Shown piece by piece: positions 1 to 7,473 of a stretch of 31,807 bases of DNA (positions are counted from its first letter, which is position 1; every line of letters begins with the position of its first letter). This stretch comes from a virus. A program made the position numbers and the translations under genes. The notes under the pieces are model-generated. The model was not told where the DNA came from, did no database searches, and worked only from the letters and a program-made list of their open reading frames with translations. Location: positions 1-31,807 of the IMG/VR virus record IMGVR_UViG_3300008111_001957. One strand, 5' to 3'.

Positions 1-410
1 ACACCAGCCACCGTCATTGGTTTTAAAGGCTTGGCATCTTTGCCTTCGTAGACTTCTCGTTGGTTGCGAATCAATTGACGTTCTTTGATAAGATTGTCTA
101 GGCCCACACGCTCTACTACTTTAAACCAATTCCTTGAGTCTTGAAGTGATTTGATTAGGAACACTTCGGCACCCTGCGTAACGGCTTTTGAAAACACAGC
201 CAATCTATCATTGGGCTTCATTTGGCCGGTCTTGTCTTGAAAGCCATAAACAGCAATAGCGATAGGTGGACCATCCAACTGTGGTATCTTGGCAGTGAGA
301 TTTTCTCGGGGTTTCAGCGCCACAGGTTCTTCCTTGGCGGTGTCCATGTGTATGGTAGCACAGCCTGATAATGTGCTGACCATCAAGAATGATAACATCA
401 GTCGTTTCAT
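1..410 (-). CDS. csgG: CsgG-like curli secretion lipoprotein, cut by the window edge
   Basis: CsgG forms the outer-membrane pore that exports curli subunits. The frame runs from an ATG at 410-408 off the left edge, so about 136 N-terminal residues are seen. It opens with a lipoprotein signal ending in the lipobox LSGC (residues 13-16). Then come CsgG hallmarks: IAIAVYGFQDKTGQMKP, a region matching the family's VTALKDSRWF block (IKSLQDSRNWFKVVERVGL), NLIKERQLIRNQRE and LKPMTVAG. The start overlaps the csgF stop as TAATG, so the two are translationally coupled. This is seen in sequence as far as it goes; completeness cannot be judged. CsgG relatives occur in other environmental phages, where their job is unsettled (secretion, envelope change or lysis). 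Confidence 0.88.
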   Translation of the reverse strand, partial: MKRLMLSFLMVSTLSGCATIHMDTAKEEPVALKPRENLTAKIPQLDGPPIAIAVYGFQDKTGQMKPNDRLAVFSKAVTQGAEVFLIKSLQDSRNWFKVVERVGLDNLIKERQLIRNQREVYEGKDAKPLKPMTVAG

Positions 411-856
411 TAGAATGCAAAGCTCGCTATAGGTACAGTGATTTCAGTGCGGCTGCCATTGGCTTCGATAATGGTCAGTGTAACATCTGTTCCTGTTTTG
501 ACCCAACTTATATTCGTGCCTTGGAAATCCATTGTTCCACTGGTGGCACCACTGTCAGTGAACATCTGATCAGCTAGTTGTTTGGATAGTTGTGCGTAGA
601 TACGTGCTTCTACGTTTACCAGGAATTTTGATAAATTAGTCTGCTTGGCCGCAGTTTCTGCTTTGAGTAAGGCCGCTGATTCCTCAGCTTTTATTTCTTT
701 CTTACGATTTTCTTCTAGTTGATAGATACTAAGTACGTGTGAACTATATCCATTGCCTGGAATAAAGGCTGGACTTTGGAATTGATGAACTAACTCAGCC
801 TGTGCGTGAACACACGCGAATATCAGTGACACTGACACTATGGCTTTTCTACACAT
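410..856 (-). CDS. csgF: CsgF-like curli assembly protein
   Basis: A 148-residue secreted protein with a signal peptide ending near AQA (residue 20). The mature start LVHQFQSPAFIPGNG matches the CsgF N-terminus (typically F.F.NP.FGG.P), the part that in E. coli CsgF plugs into the CsgG pore. The C-terminal half (DFQGTNISWVKTGTDVTLTI) fits the CsgF beta domain. It lies directly upstream of csgG with a one-base overlap, as a functional pair would. No csgA or csgB subunit gene is present, so the pair may act on host curli-like substrates or export something else. Assignment is by recognised family pattern. Confidence 0.82.
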   Translation of the reverse strand: MCRKAIVSVSLIFACVHAQAELVHQFQSPAFIPGNGYSSHVLSIYQLEENRKKEIKAEESAALLKAETAAKQTNLSKFLVNVEARIYAQLSKQLADQMFTDSGATSGTMDFQGTNISWVKTGTDVTLTIIEANGSRTEITVPIASFAF

Positions 857-882
857 GGTTCGCTCCCGGTAGTTGCTGTTAG

Positions 883-888
883 TATTTA
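883..888 (-). promoter_or_regulatory. Possible phage late promoter (TAAATA) for csgF-csgG
   Basis: TAAATAC lies 27 bases upstream of the csgF ATG in a non-coding gap. It resembles the core of T4-type late promoters (TATAAATA). The motif is short, so chance is a real possibility. Confidence 0.3.
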
Positions 889-945
889 CGTGGGGGGAGG
901 TGGGAATTAAGTGGCGAGTTTAATCTAGATTAAAAGGGTAGTTTA

Positions 946-2310
946 TTAGAATCCGAATGCAAATTTGTTTATTGCATCTGTGGTGTAGTAGCTTTTACCT
1001 GCATTTAGTTTTACTTGGCCCTTAAATTGCGGCGGCCAAATTGGTCTAAATCCTGTGATCATTACACCGTTAGCATCTGCTTTTGCATCAGTATGTATTT
1101 GTATTAACGGACTGCTGTTTAAAAATGTTATGCAGGCTTCGGAGAACTTTGGAGCATCTGAGTTGATTGTGTCTGCTACTTGTTTTGCTAATCCTGCTAA
1201 TGCATGATAACCTATACTGTAATTAGGAGCGGCAGATTTCTGTGAATCAATATGCGACATCAGTTTCTTTATGTTGTTCCATTTAGGGCCATTCGGTACT
1301 TGCTTATATCCATTTTTAATAGCTTCCATAGCAAGTGCCCAATCATCGCGGGTACATAGTCCATAATCAATTCCTAATACAAAAGGACCATTGATAGCAC
1401 TTTCTGTGTTGATAGTCTCTAATATCTGTACAGCTTCTGGATACTGATCTACCACGGCCTGTTGATCGGTACTTCTTAACAACTGAATACCTGCATATAT
1501 ATTACTGGCGGATGCTTTTGCACCTGCAGCACCTTTAGCAGAAATACCTATTGCAACACCTTTCTTAGGACGCAAGACACTATCTACAAGACCGTTATTT
1601 TTTCCTGCTGGAAATGTAATTGAACAAGAGCTCCATGGTTGATTTTTTAATAGAAACTTTCTAGCATCTTCTGCATCACCGCCTATCATGCCTTGCCAAA
1701 GAGCTACGACACTGATAGTTTCGCCCAGGTCATCTCTAATAGCCGGTAGTCTTTCTTTTTCTTCAGAAAACACCGGCATTCTTTTTTGCAATAACATTCC
1801 TAATCCGGCTGCAAGATTGGGTTCTAATTTAGTTTTAGCATCTTCTATTATTTCACCTGCAGACCCAAACGATTTTCCTAATTGAAAAATGTCAGTGGGT
1901 TTTAATCCCGACTTGGATTTTTTACTGCTCTTAATATTAAGTTCGTATCCCGGAATGCCGTCATTACCCCATTTACCTGCCATGTTAGCAAAAATTTGAG
2001 AGAAGAATCTTCCAAAGTATCTTTTCTGTTGTTGTGCGTCAATAAGGGTAATCACTGTAAACGCCAAAGTAGAATTGGTAGGCTTATTAACCCACACTAT
2101 TTTAGGAAATTGTTTTTCTGCTTGAATTTTAGCAGCATTTAATTCTTCAATTGTGGCATACTGACTGTTTGGGTCCTGGCTAGGAAAGTACGTTGCCTGA
2201 TCAAATTTTAGCACATCGTCGGGATTAGCCCTAGAAACGAAGGGATCTCCAGGGGTTCGGAATAAAACACCTCTAGAGGATTCGATCAATTCAAATTCGT
2301 GAAATCTCAT
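946..2310 (-). CDS. Unknown 454-aa phage protein with MRFHEF N-terminus
   Basis: I do not recognise a family. The protein is soluble-looking, with no signal peptide or membrane helix. It starts MRFHEFELIES, resembling the starts of two small virion-region genes near the right end of the window (MRFFEF, MRLNEI). Residues about 85-135 are rich in aromatic and basic residues (RYFGRFFSQIFANMAGKWG), and a Lys/Ser segment follows (IKSSKKSKSG). A Gly/Ala stretch (ISAKGAAGAKASASN) lies near residue 255. It sits between the bilin reductase gene and csgF, ending 89 bases before csgF. A virion or injected protein is possible but unproved. Confidence 0.6.
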   Translation of the reverse strand: MRFHEFELIESSRGVLFRTPGDPFVSRANPDDVLKFDQATYFPSQDPNSQYATIEELNAAKIQAEKQFPKIVWVNKPTNSTLAFTVITLIDAQQQKRYFGRFFSQIFANMAGKWGNDGIPGYELNIKSSKKSKSGLKPTDIFQLGKSFGSAGEIIEDAKTKLEPNLAAGLGMLLQKRMPVFSEEKERLPAIRDDLGETISVVALWQGMIGGDAEDARKFLLKNQPWSSCSITFPAGKNNGLVDSVLRPKKGVAIGISAKGAAGAKASASNIYAGIQLLRSTDQQAVVDQYPEAVQILETINTESAINGPFVLGIDYGLCTRDDWALAMEAIKNGYKQVPNGPKWNNIKKLMSHIDSQKSAAPNYSIGYHALAGLAKQVADTINSDAPKFSEACITFLNSSPLIQIHTDAKADANGVMITGFRPIWPPQFKGQVKLNAGKSYYTTDAINKFAFGF

Positions 2311-2319
2311 AGCTAATAT

Positions 2320-2968
2320 TTAGCGTATTTCTGGGAACAGGCATTCTTGGATAAAATGCTGAACATCGTCCTCACTCAGCCCTAAACTAACCATTACACG
2401 CGGTGTATGCGGGTTCTGCTTCTGGTTTTGTGCGTAATAGTTCTGCGCTGCTGTGGTGTTTGCAGCCTGTCCCAGCGTTTCTCCCACTGTGCTGAGATAG
2501 TGTTCTACGGTGTCCTTGGCCATGGCTATGATTTGAGATAGTCATGCTGGGACTGAAAATGTTGGTGGCCCACTCCGGTAGTTCTCGGACCCTGCGCCAT
2601 TCCAGTTGGCTCACATAGTCTGCGAACCACTGCATCATAGGATGATCGGGATCCCCTGCTTTGGAGTAATCGTGGAAACAGCCAGTGATCTTGTTCTTCC
2701 CAGCTATAACATCAAATCCATAGATAGGACTGGGATCTGTGACATGTGGAAAAATGCAGCAGTGCATCATCCACAATCCTTTGGTATCTCTGGCATCTAC
2801 TACATCTACGTGAGCTCTGCGATAACGATCGCTGGTCCACACACGATTCACCCAACCGGGCTGATTAAACCTTTCCATGCCAGGTTCATGAACTTCTATA
2901 CCAGTTTGATTGAATTTAGTTTCTAGTAGCTGCTGAATTTCAATCAGCGTGTTCCACACTTGGCTCAT
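2320..2968 (-). CDS. Ferredoxin-dependent bilin reductase (PcyX/PebS-like), split by a frameshift
   Basis: The family reduces biliverdin to phycobilins with ferredoxin electrons. The N-terminal frame (2968 to about 2540) carries RRAHVDVVDARDTKGLW, IFPHVTDPSPIYGFDVIAG, KNKITGCFHDYS and ATNIFSPSM, where GFD holds the family's catalytic Asp. The family's C-terminus (AQNYYAQNQKQNPHTPRV, FIQECLFPEI) lies in another frame, 2523-2320. The switch needs +1 and must fall at about 2534-2545, after the TGA at 2544-2542 in the second frame. Joined length is about 215 residues, normal for the family. The start overlaps the heme oxygenase gene by 29 bases, which supplies biliverdin. The gene may be broken, read by programmed shifting, or contain a sequencing error. 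Phage PcyX and PebS enzymes are established; the exact product here is not predictable. Confidence 0.85.
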
Positions 2969-3500
2969 TGTTGAGATCTCTCATTATTTTTATGGCCCAT
3001 TCAAAGGCCACACGAGCTTCATCACCTAGATCGTCTGTGAGCTCTGCACGGATCTGTTCTTTGAGTCGTTCTGGATCTTTAAATTTATAAAATCTACCTT
3101 GACCCGGCACACGTTTGGCCAAAATCTGTCCACCGTAAAGATCACCCATGTGTCGGCAGTATAGATGCGCTTTGATTAGATGTTTACGGGCAGGATCGTG
3201 TAACAGTTCTAGCAGATAGTTATGATAGTCCACTGTGCTAGGCAACCATGTATAACTGTGATCCTTGCCTGCTAGTTCGATGAAATCTTGATAGATGGCC
3301 CAGGTTCTTTCTATGTCAGGAAGATTAGCAAAATTTCCCTGTAATCTGTTTCCCATCTCTATGGGATTATAGATCAGCACCATCTGGTACAGATAGTTGG
3401 CATAATCTTCTACAGGTATATTGCCGCTGAGTAATTTCTTAGCGAATTCTGTGCGTTCTGCATCTGTGTGCAGGTCTTTGGTAATTTCTCTCAGGCTCAT
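2940..3500 (-). CDS. ho1: Heme oxygenase
   Basis: This enzyme opens heme to biliverdin, releasing CO and iron, using ferredoxin electrons and O2. The 186-residue protein has the proximal heme His in LHTDAER (residue 11) and the family signature HLYCRHMGDLYGGQILAKR around residues 113-131. It is somewhat shorter than typical bacterial heme oxygenases, lacking the variable C-terminal tail, as phage versions often do. The gene overlaps clpS upstream by four bases (ATGA) and the bilin reductase gene downstream by 29 bases, so substrate production and use are coupled. Family assignment is firm. Confidence 0.93.
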   Translation of the reverse strand: MSLREITKDLHTDAERTEFAKKLLSGNIPVEDYANYLYQMVLIYNPIEMGNRLQGNFANLPDIERTWAIYQDFIELAGKDHSYTWLPSTVDYHNYLLELLHDPARKHLIKAHLYCRHMGDLYGGQILAKRVPGQGRFYKFKDPERLKEQIRAELTDDLGDEARVAFEWAIKIMRDLNNEPSVEHAD

Positions 3501-3796
3501 TCCTGCTCCACTGAGATCCGCAATGGCGAACCATTCTGTCTTGCTATGGTTGTGGCTTCAATGCCTTTTTGTTCTGCTATCTCAAAAGGATATATGCCTA
3601 CTATAGAACTACCGGTTTCGTGTATCTCTAGAGTGATTTCTTTGGCTTTGGATTCTGAATGTTTGAAAATGCCTGTGAGTAGTTCTATAACCAATTCCAT
3701 GGGTGTTTTATCATCATTGAGAAATATCACCTTCCACAATGCCGGAGGAGCTAACTGAACTGTGGTTTTTTCTTTGACTTCAATTTCTGTAGACAT
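3497..3796 (-). CDS. clpS: ClpS adaptor of the ClpAP protease
   Basis: ClpS delivers N-degron substrates to ClpA and, in E. coli, is known to block ClpAP degradation of SsrA-tagged proteins. The 99-residue protein has the full fold: the flexible N-terminus, WKVIFLNDDKTPMELVIELL (substrate pocket NDD..PMEFV), ITLEIHETGSSIVGIYPFEIA and C-terminal PLRISVEQE. It shares four bases (ATGA) with the heme oxygenase start. Having both ClpS and a tmRNA in one phage suggests the fate of tagged proteins may be adjusted during infection; that link is inference. Confidence 0.93.
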   Translation of the reverse strand: MSTEIEVKEKTTVQLAPPALWKVIFLNDDKTPMELVIELLTGIFKHSESKAKEITLEIHETGSSIVGIYPFEIAEQKGIEATTIARQNGSPLRISVEQE

Positions 3797-3817
3797 TTCA
3801 ATCCTAGTTTATATCTG

Positions 3818-3823
3818 TATTTA
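3818..3823 (-). promoter_or_regulatory. Possible late promoter (TTAAATA) before clpS
   Basis: TTAAATACAG starts 22 bases upstream of the clpS ATG and directly follows a strong hairpin after hsp20. It matches the core of T4-type late promoters only partly (TAAATA). Confidence 0.3.
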
Positions 3824-3847
3824 ACAAGAGAGGTTGCCCTCTCTTGT
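3824..3847 (-). terminator. Hairpin after hsp20, possible terminator
   Basis: A 9-10 bp perfect stem (CAAGAGAGG paired with CCTCTCTTG, loop GCAA) begins 7 bases after the hsp20 stop. The following T-tract is weak (TTGTTAAAT), so it may attenuate transcription or protect mRNA ends instead of terminating fully. Confidence 0.55.
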
Positions 3848-3853
3848 ATTATA

Positions 3854-4288
3854 CTACTTCACATCAACAATGTCAATGATCTTGGGTTTGGCCGATTCTG
3901 GGATGTCTCTAATCAACTTCACAGTCAGCATACCATTCTTGGTTTCCGCACCCACAACTTCAATGTGTTCGGCCAAAGGAAATTCTTTGATAAAATCACG
4001 AGTTGCAAGGCTGCGATGCAGATACTGCTCTGCCGCATAATCTGTGGTCTGGCTTTCACCCTTGACGATCAGCACATTGTTTTCAACAGTCACTGAGATC
4101 TCGGTCTTATCGAAACCAGTCACTGCCAATTGAATGGCGTATTCGTTTTCGTCTAGTTTAATGATGTTGTGTGGCGGATAGTTGTTTGATACACTGTTGG
4201 CAAATCTGCGTTCCATTTGATCAAACATGGTATCAAATCCCACAAGTGCTCTGCTTAGAGCGTCTATTCTAGCTAATTGATTGTTCAT
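3854..4288 (-). CDS. hsp20: Small heat shock protein Hsp20 (IbpA-like)
   Basis: This is an ATP-independent holdase that keeps unfolding proteins soluble for the Hsp70 system. The 144 residues show the IbpA-type N-terminus (ALSRALVGFDTMFDQMERRF) and an alpha-crystallin domain at about residues 40-130: YAIQLAVTGFDKTEISVTVE, LIVKGESQ, YLHRSLATRDFIKEFPLAE and NGMLTVKLIRDIPE. The C-terminal IxI-like contact appears as PKIIDIVDV. It follows dnaK by 56 bases and shares with it an 18-base leader that includes the ribosome site, so the two chaperones are probably co-expressed. T4-like phages often carry Hsp20; the pairing with DnaK is unusual. Confidence 0.95.
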   Translation of the reverse strand: MNNQLARIDALSRALVGFDTMFDQMERRFANSVSNNYPPHNIIKLDENEYAIQLAVTGFDKTEISVTVENNVLIVKGESQTTDYAAEQYLHRSLATRDFIKEFPLAEHIEVVGAETKNGMLTVKLIRDIPESAKPKIIDIVDVK

Positions 4289-4293
4289 AATAG

Positions 4294-4311
4294 TCTCCTT
4301 TTAAAGTAAGA
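4294..4311 (-). repeat. 18-base leader, copy before hsp20
   Basis: TCTTACTTTAAAAGGAGA is identical to the leader before dnaK (6246-6263), and a close variant precedes the outer-membrane barrel gene (around 15907-15925). It contains the Shine-Dalgarno AAGGAGA placed just before the ATG. An A/T-rich shared leader on three genes suggests high-output translation. Confidence 0.7.
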
Positions 4312-4324
4312 ACAATTAGGGGCC

Positions 4325-4345
4325 TCGAAAGTACCCCTATATGAT
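4325..4345 (-). other. Hairpin between dnaK and hsp20
   Basis: TAGGGG and CCCCTA can pair across an 11-base loop in the dnaK-hsp20 gap. There is no T-tract, so an mRNA processing or stability element is more likely than a terminator. Confidence 0.4.
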
Positions 4346-6240
4346 TAGTCTGCTTTCTTCTCTGTGAAGGTAGCATCAACTACATCATCCTGTGCGGGCT
4401 GTGTGGGTTGGGCCTGAGCCTGTTCCTTAGCCTGCCTTTTCTCCAACAATGTTTTCATTGCAGGGAAAACCTTGTTAAGTTCTTCAGTGATTTTTTCTTT
4501 GTCATCACCTTTGACTGCTTCTTCTACTTCTTTGATTACCGTTTCAAGTTCTGTTATTTCCGCATCACTGAGTTCACTGCGGAATTCTTCAAGATCTTTT
4601 TTCACTTCATGGATCTGTGCTTCTGCAGAATTTTTCACATCAATCAATTCGCGGGCTTTCTTGTCCGCTTCAGCATTAAGTTCTGCATCTTTGATCATGG
4701 CCTGTATTTCTGCATCGCTTAGTCCACTGTTGGATTTGATAGTGATCTTGTTTTCTTTGCCTGTGCTTTTGTCTTTGGCAGAGATATGCATGATACCATT
4801 GGCATCAATATCAAATGTGACTTCAATCTGAGGTTGGCCTCTGCGAGCAGGTGCGATACCTTCTAGATTAAATTCACCTAGCAATTTGTTATGCTGAACG
4901 AGTTCACGCTCACCTTGGAACACCTTAATGGTCACTGCAGGTTGATTGTCATCTGCTGTTGAGAATGTCTGTTGTCCTTTGGTAGGAATAGTGGTATTTT
5001 TCTGTATGATTTTTGTCATCACACCTCCCAGTGTTTCAATACCAAGGCTCAGTGGAGTCACATCCAGCAACAGTACATCTTTGCGATCACCGCCTAACAC
5101 AGCGCCTTGAATGGCAGCGCCTACGGCCACTGCTTCGTCCGGATTAACATCTCTGCGAGGTGCTTTACCAAACAGTGCTTCCACGGCTTCCTGCACCTTA
5201 GGCATGCGTGTCATACCGCCTACTAGGATGACTTCATCAATGTCAGCGGCTGTGACTCCTGCATCTTTCATAGCGATCTTGCAGGGTTCTATAGAGCGTG
5301 TGATCAATTCAGCAACCAAACTTTCTAGTTTGCTGCGAGTGATCTTGATATTCATATGACGTGGGCCGCTGGCATCTGCTGTAATGTATGGCAGATTCAC
5401 ATCTGTCTGTGCAGAGCTAGACAATTCAATCTTAGCCTTTTCTGCAGTTTCTTTGAGACGTTGCAGTGCTAGGACATCTTTGGTTAAATCAACACCAGTG
5501 TCTTTCTTAAACTCATCAACCAAATAATCCATGATACGTTGATCAAAGTCCTCACCACCTAAGAACGTGTCTCCGTTGGTACTGAGTACTTCGATTTGTT
5601 TTTCGCCGTCTACGTTTGCTATTTCGATTATACTAACATCAAATGTACCACCGCCTAGGTCATATACAGCAATCTTTCTGTCTGCTTTGTCCTGTTTATC
5701 AACTCCATAACTCAGTGCGGCTGCAGTGGGTTCGTTGATGATACGCAGAACTTCTAGACCTGCAATCTTTCCTGCGTCTTTGGTAGCCTGCCGTTGGCTG
5801 TCGTTGAAGTAGGCAGGTACAGTGATCACTGCCTGGGTGACAGTGGTCCCAAGATAGTCTTCTGCGGTCTTTTTCATTTTACGCAGAACTTCTGCGGAAA
5901 TCTGTGGGGGTGCCAGCTCTTTGCCTGCGGCTCGTACCCATGCATCACCATTTGATGCTTCCATAATTTCATATGGCATCAGGTCGATGTCTTTTTGCAC
6001 GGCCTGTTCTTTGAATTTACGTCCAATTAATCTCTTGCTGGCGTAAATGGTGTTTTTTGGATTTGTAACCGCTTGACGTTTAGCCGAGGCACCTACCAGC
6101 ACTTCATCATTGGCATAGGCCACGATACTGGGCGTGGTTCTAGCGCCTTCATTATTTTCAATTACTTTGGGAATTCCATTCTCGATAACAGCCACACATG
6201 AATTGGTGGTGCCGAGGTCAATACCGATGATCTTAGACAT
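4345..6240 (-). CDS. dnaK: Full-length chaperone DnaK (Hsp70)
   Basis: This is the ATP-driven Hsp70 chaperone. At 631 residues it is complete. The nucleotide-binding domain starts [18 protein letters not shown] and includes [42 protein letters not shown] and [13 protein letters not shown]. The linker is [16 protein letters not shown]. The substrate domain (residues about 395-505) has VFQGERE and the GEFNLEGI loop. The lid is followed by a Gln/Pro-rich tail and the usual DVVDATF-type end. It looks like a recently acquired proteobacterial gene, with no lost motif. No dnaJ or grpE is seen in the window, so host partners are probably used. The TATAAATA upstream suggests late expression. A whole dnaK is rare in phages. 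Confidence 0.97.
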   Translation of the reverse strand: MSKIIGIDLGTTNSCVAVIENGIPKVIENNEGARTTPSIVAYANDEVLVGASAKRQAVTNPKNTIYASKRLIGRKFKEQAVQKDIDLMPYEIMEASNGDAWVRAAGKELAPPQISAEVLRKMKKTAEDYLGTTVTQAVITVPAYFNDSQRQATKDAGKIAGLEVLRIINEPTAAALSYGVDKQDKADRKIAVYDLGGGTFDVSIIEIANVDGEKQIEVLSTNGDTFLGGEDFDQRIMDYLVDEFKKDTGVDLTKDVLALQRLKETAEKAKIELSSSAQTDVNLPYITADASGPRHMNIKITRSKLESLVAELITRSIEPCKIAMKDAGVTAADIDEVILVGGMTRMPKVQEAVEALFGKAPRRDVNPDEAVAVGAAIQGAVLGGDRKDVLLLDVTPLSLGIETLGGVMTKIIQKNTTIPTKGQQTFSTADDNQPAVTIKVFQGERELVQHNKLLGEFNLEGIAPARRGQPQIEVTFDIDANGIMHISAKDKSTGKENKITIKSNSGLSDAEIQAMIKDAELNAEADKKARELIDVKNSAEAQIHEVKKDLEEFRSELSDAEITELETVIKEVEEAVKGDDKEKITEELNKVFPAMKTLLEKRQAKEQAQAQPTQPAQDDVVDATFTEKKAD

Positions 6241-6245
6241 AATTA

Positions 6246-6263
6246 TCTCCTTTTAAAGTAAGA
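6246..6263 (-). repeat. 18-base leader, copy before dnaK
   Basis: This is the identical partner of the hsp20 leader (4294-4311) and carries the ribosome site AAGGAGA 5 bases before the dnaK ATG. A small hairpin (GGGCA/TGCCC, 6272-6284) lies just upstream. Confidence 0.7.
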
Positions 6264-6317
6264 TCTAGTTTGGGCACTATGCCCTGTAAACCGCCCAGTT
6301 GGTACAGCCTACAATTT

Positions 6318-6325
6318 TATTTATA
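6318..6325 (-). promoter_or_regulatory. T4-type late promoter TATAAATA for dnaK-hsp20
   Basis: An exact TATAAATA lies 78 bases upstream of dnaK, immediately after the mazG stop and outside any gene. This is the T4 late consensus read by gp55-type sigma factors. The placement ahead of the chaperone pair suggests they are made while virions assemble. That is inference from the motif alone. Confidence 0.6.
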
Positions 6326-6610
6326 TCATATATCCTCTAAATTCTGGATATTTGACCATTTTTTTAGTTTTTCGATTTTAGCAGTTTGGGCTCGTTCAAT
6401 ATTGGTATATGACACAATATCCATGCTATGCAGAATATCGATCATTGCTAACATGTCACCTAACTCTTCTTCAAGATGTTGCCTATTGGTTTTAGGTTTT
6501 CCTGGTTTGAAATTGTCCAGTCCAAATCTGCTTATTTTACTAACTGCTTGAATTACTTCTGCACATTCTTCTTGTAGAATATCCATGACTTCTTTGGTTT
6601 GACTATCCAT
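6326..6610 (-). CDS. mazG: MazG-like nucleotide pyrophosphohydrolase
   Basis: All-alpha NTP pyrophosphohydrolases of this type hydrolyse (d)NTPs or (p)ppGpp-like substrates. The 94-residue protein carries EECAEVIQAVSKISRFG near the start and HLEEELGDMLAMIDIL at about residues 45-60, giving the EExxE...ExxD metal-binding pattern. It is a single-domain short form, as in other phages. It ends right at the late promoter for dnaK and starts 3 bases after the exonuclease stop, so it belongs with that upstream gene. Confidence 0.85.
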   Translation of the reverse strand: MDSQTKEVMDILQEECAEVIQAVSKISRFGLDNFKPGKPKTNRQHLEEELGDMLAMIDILHSMDIVSYTNIERAQTAKIEKLKKWSNIQNLEDI

Positions 6611-6613
6611 ATA

Positions 6614-7195
6614 TTACCTTTGATTTGCAAATGGAGCGATATAACTACCGTTGCTCATCGTACTGGTACGCAGAGCTCTGTAGACATTTTGTACACCCAC
6701 TGCTTGATTCCACGCATCTTCAAGAGCATGATGTTTTAACACAGGTGGTCGATTGGGATTGATGCCCACATCAAAGATCGTTCGGGTATCCCGTACTTCC
6801 CAAAACTGCCAGGGAATTGCTTTGCCAATTTTGCGGAAGTACCATTCTAATATAGTAACGTCAAATCCAGCACCGTGACTCCATACCCGTTTAGAACCCC
6901 AACAGAATTTATACAGTTGATCTAAAGCAATATGAATATTAGCCCTATCATCGGGATTGAACGCCTCTTCTTGTGCTTCTTTGCTTTGACTGGCCCACCA
7001 ATCCAATGTGCTCTGGCTAACTGTTGTTCCTAAACTATCGCAACTGTCAATGTCCACACGAGTGTAGAATTTAACAGCAGAAGATTCATTAATTTCATCA
7101 CCAAAGGGATCAAATTTAACGGCTCCGATTGATAAAATAGTTGCTGAGGGGAGTACGTCAAGCGTCTCTAAATCTATCATAATATCTGTGTTCAT
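6614..7195 (-). CDS. dexA: DexA-like 3'-5' exonuclease (DEDD family)
   Basis: This is an RNase T/DnaQ-fold exonuclease related to T4 DexA. In 193 residues it has MIDLETLDVLPSATILSIGA (the first Asp and Glu), SHGAGFDVTILEWYF (second Asp) and HHALEDAWNQA (His and last Asp), which complete the DEDDh set. A near-perfect sigma70 promoter ends 6 bases before the ATG, implying a leaderless or nearly leaderless mRNA. No Shine-Dalgarno is visible, and a second ATG at codon 6 also lacks one. mazG follows directly. Confidence 0.88.
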   Translation of the reverse strand: MNTDIMIDLETLDVLPSATILSIGAVKFDPFGDEINESSAVKFYTRVDIDSCDSLGTTVSQSTLDWWASQSKEAQEEAFNPDDRANIHIALDQLYKFCWGSKRVWSHGAGFDVTILEWYFRKIGKAIPWQFWEVRDTRTIFDVGINPNRPPVLKHHALEDAWNQAVGVQNVYRALRTSTMSNGSYIAPFANQR

Positions 7196-7201
7196 ACAGT
7201 T

Positions 7202-7230
7202 ATTATACTGCCTTTCTGACTCTAGGTCAA
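7202..7230 (-). promoter_or_regulatory. Sigma70-type promoter TTGACC-17-TATAAT for dexA-mazG
   Basis: The -35 TTGACC (7230-7225) and consensus -10 TATAAT (7207-7202) have optimal 17-base spacing. The expected start point falls at or next to the dexA ATG. Confidence 0.8.
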
Positions 7231-7233
7231 TGA

Positions 7234-7473
7234 TTAATATAGTTTAGGAGGAAGTTGTTGATCGCGAAGTTTTTTACGCCAGCGGGCTTTGGCGGCACCT
7301 TTTTTGCGTTTGCGTTCTGTCGTGGGTTTTTCGTAGAATTCTTTCTTGCGTAGTGTATCCAGCATGCCAGATTCTTCTACTTTCTTTTTGAATCTACGTA
7401 GAGCTTGATTTATGTTCTCATTTTCTTTGACAGTGACACTGTTGCCTCTGAGTGTGTTGTAGATTTTAGCCAT
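7234..7473 (-). CDS. rpsU: Ribosomal protein bS21, phage-encoded
   Basis: bS21 binds the small subunit near the anti-Shine-Dalgarno region and affects initiation. The 79-residue protein has the typical V.ENENINQALRRFKKKVEESG, LRKKEFYEKPTTERKRKK and a basic tail (KARWRKKLRDQ). Its start overlaps the previous gene by 8 bases. Phage bS21 genes are known and proposed to replace the host protein on ribosomes. Given the strong purine-rich ribosome sites in this window, biased initiation on phage mRNA is a reasonable but untested role. Confidence 0.95.
   Translation of the reverse strand: MAKIYNTLRGNSVTVKENENINQALRRFKKKVEESGMLDTLRKKEFYEKPTTERKRKKGAAKARWRKKLRDQQLPPKLY

Noticed and set aside
208-420. 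A 70-aa minus-strand frame starting at 420
   Set aside because: It overlaps the csgG start in another frame and has no family features; CsgG is clear in the alternative frame.
2320-2523. A separate 67-aa gene
   Set aside because: Its sequence is the conserved C-terminus of the bilin reductase, with no ribosome site before its ATG.
4408-5359. Several plus-strand frames of 80-120 codons
   Set aside because: They are antisense shadows of dnaK with Ser/Leu/Phe-rich compositions and no family match.
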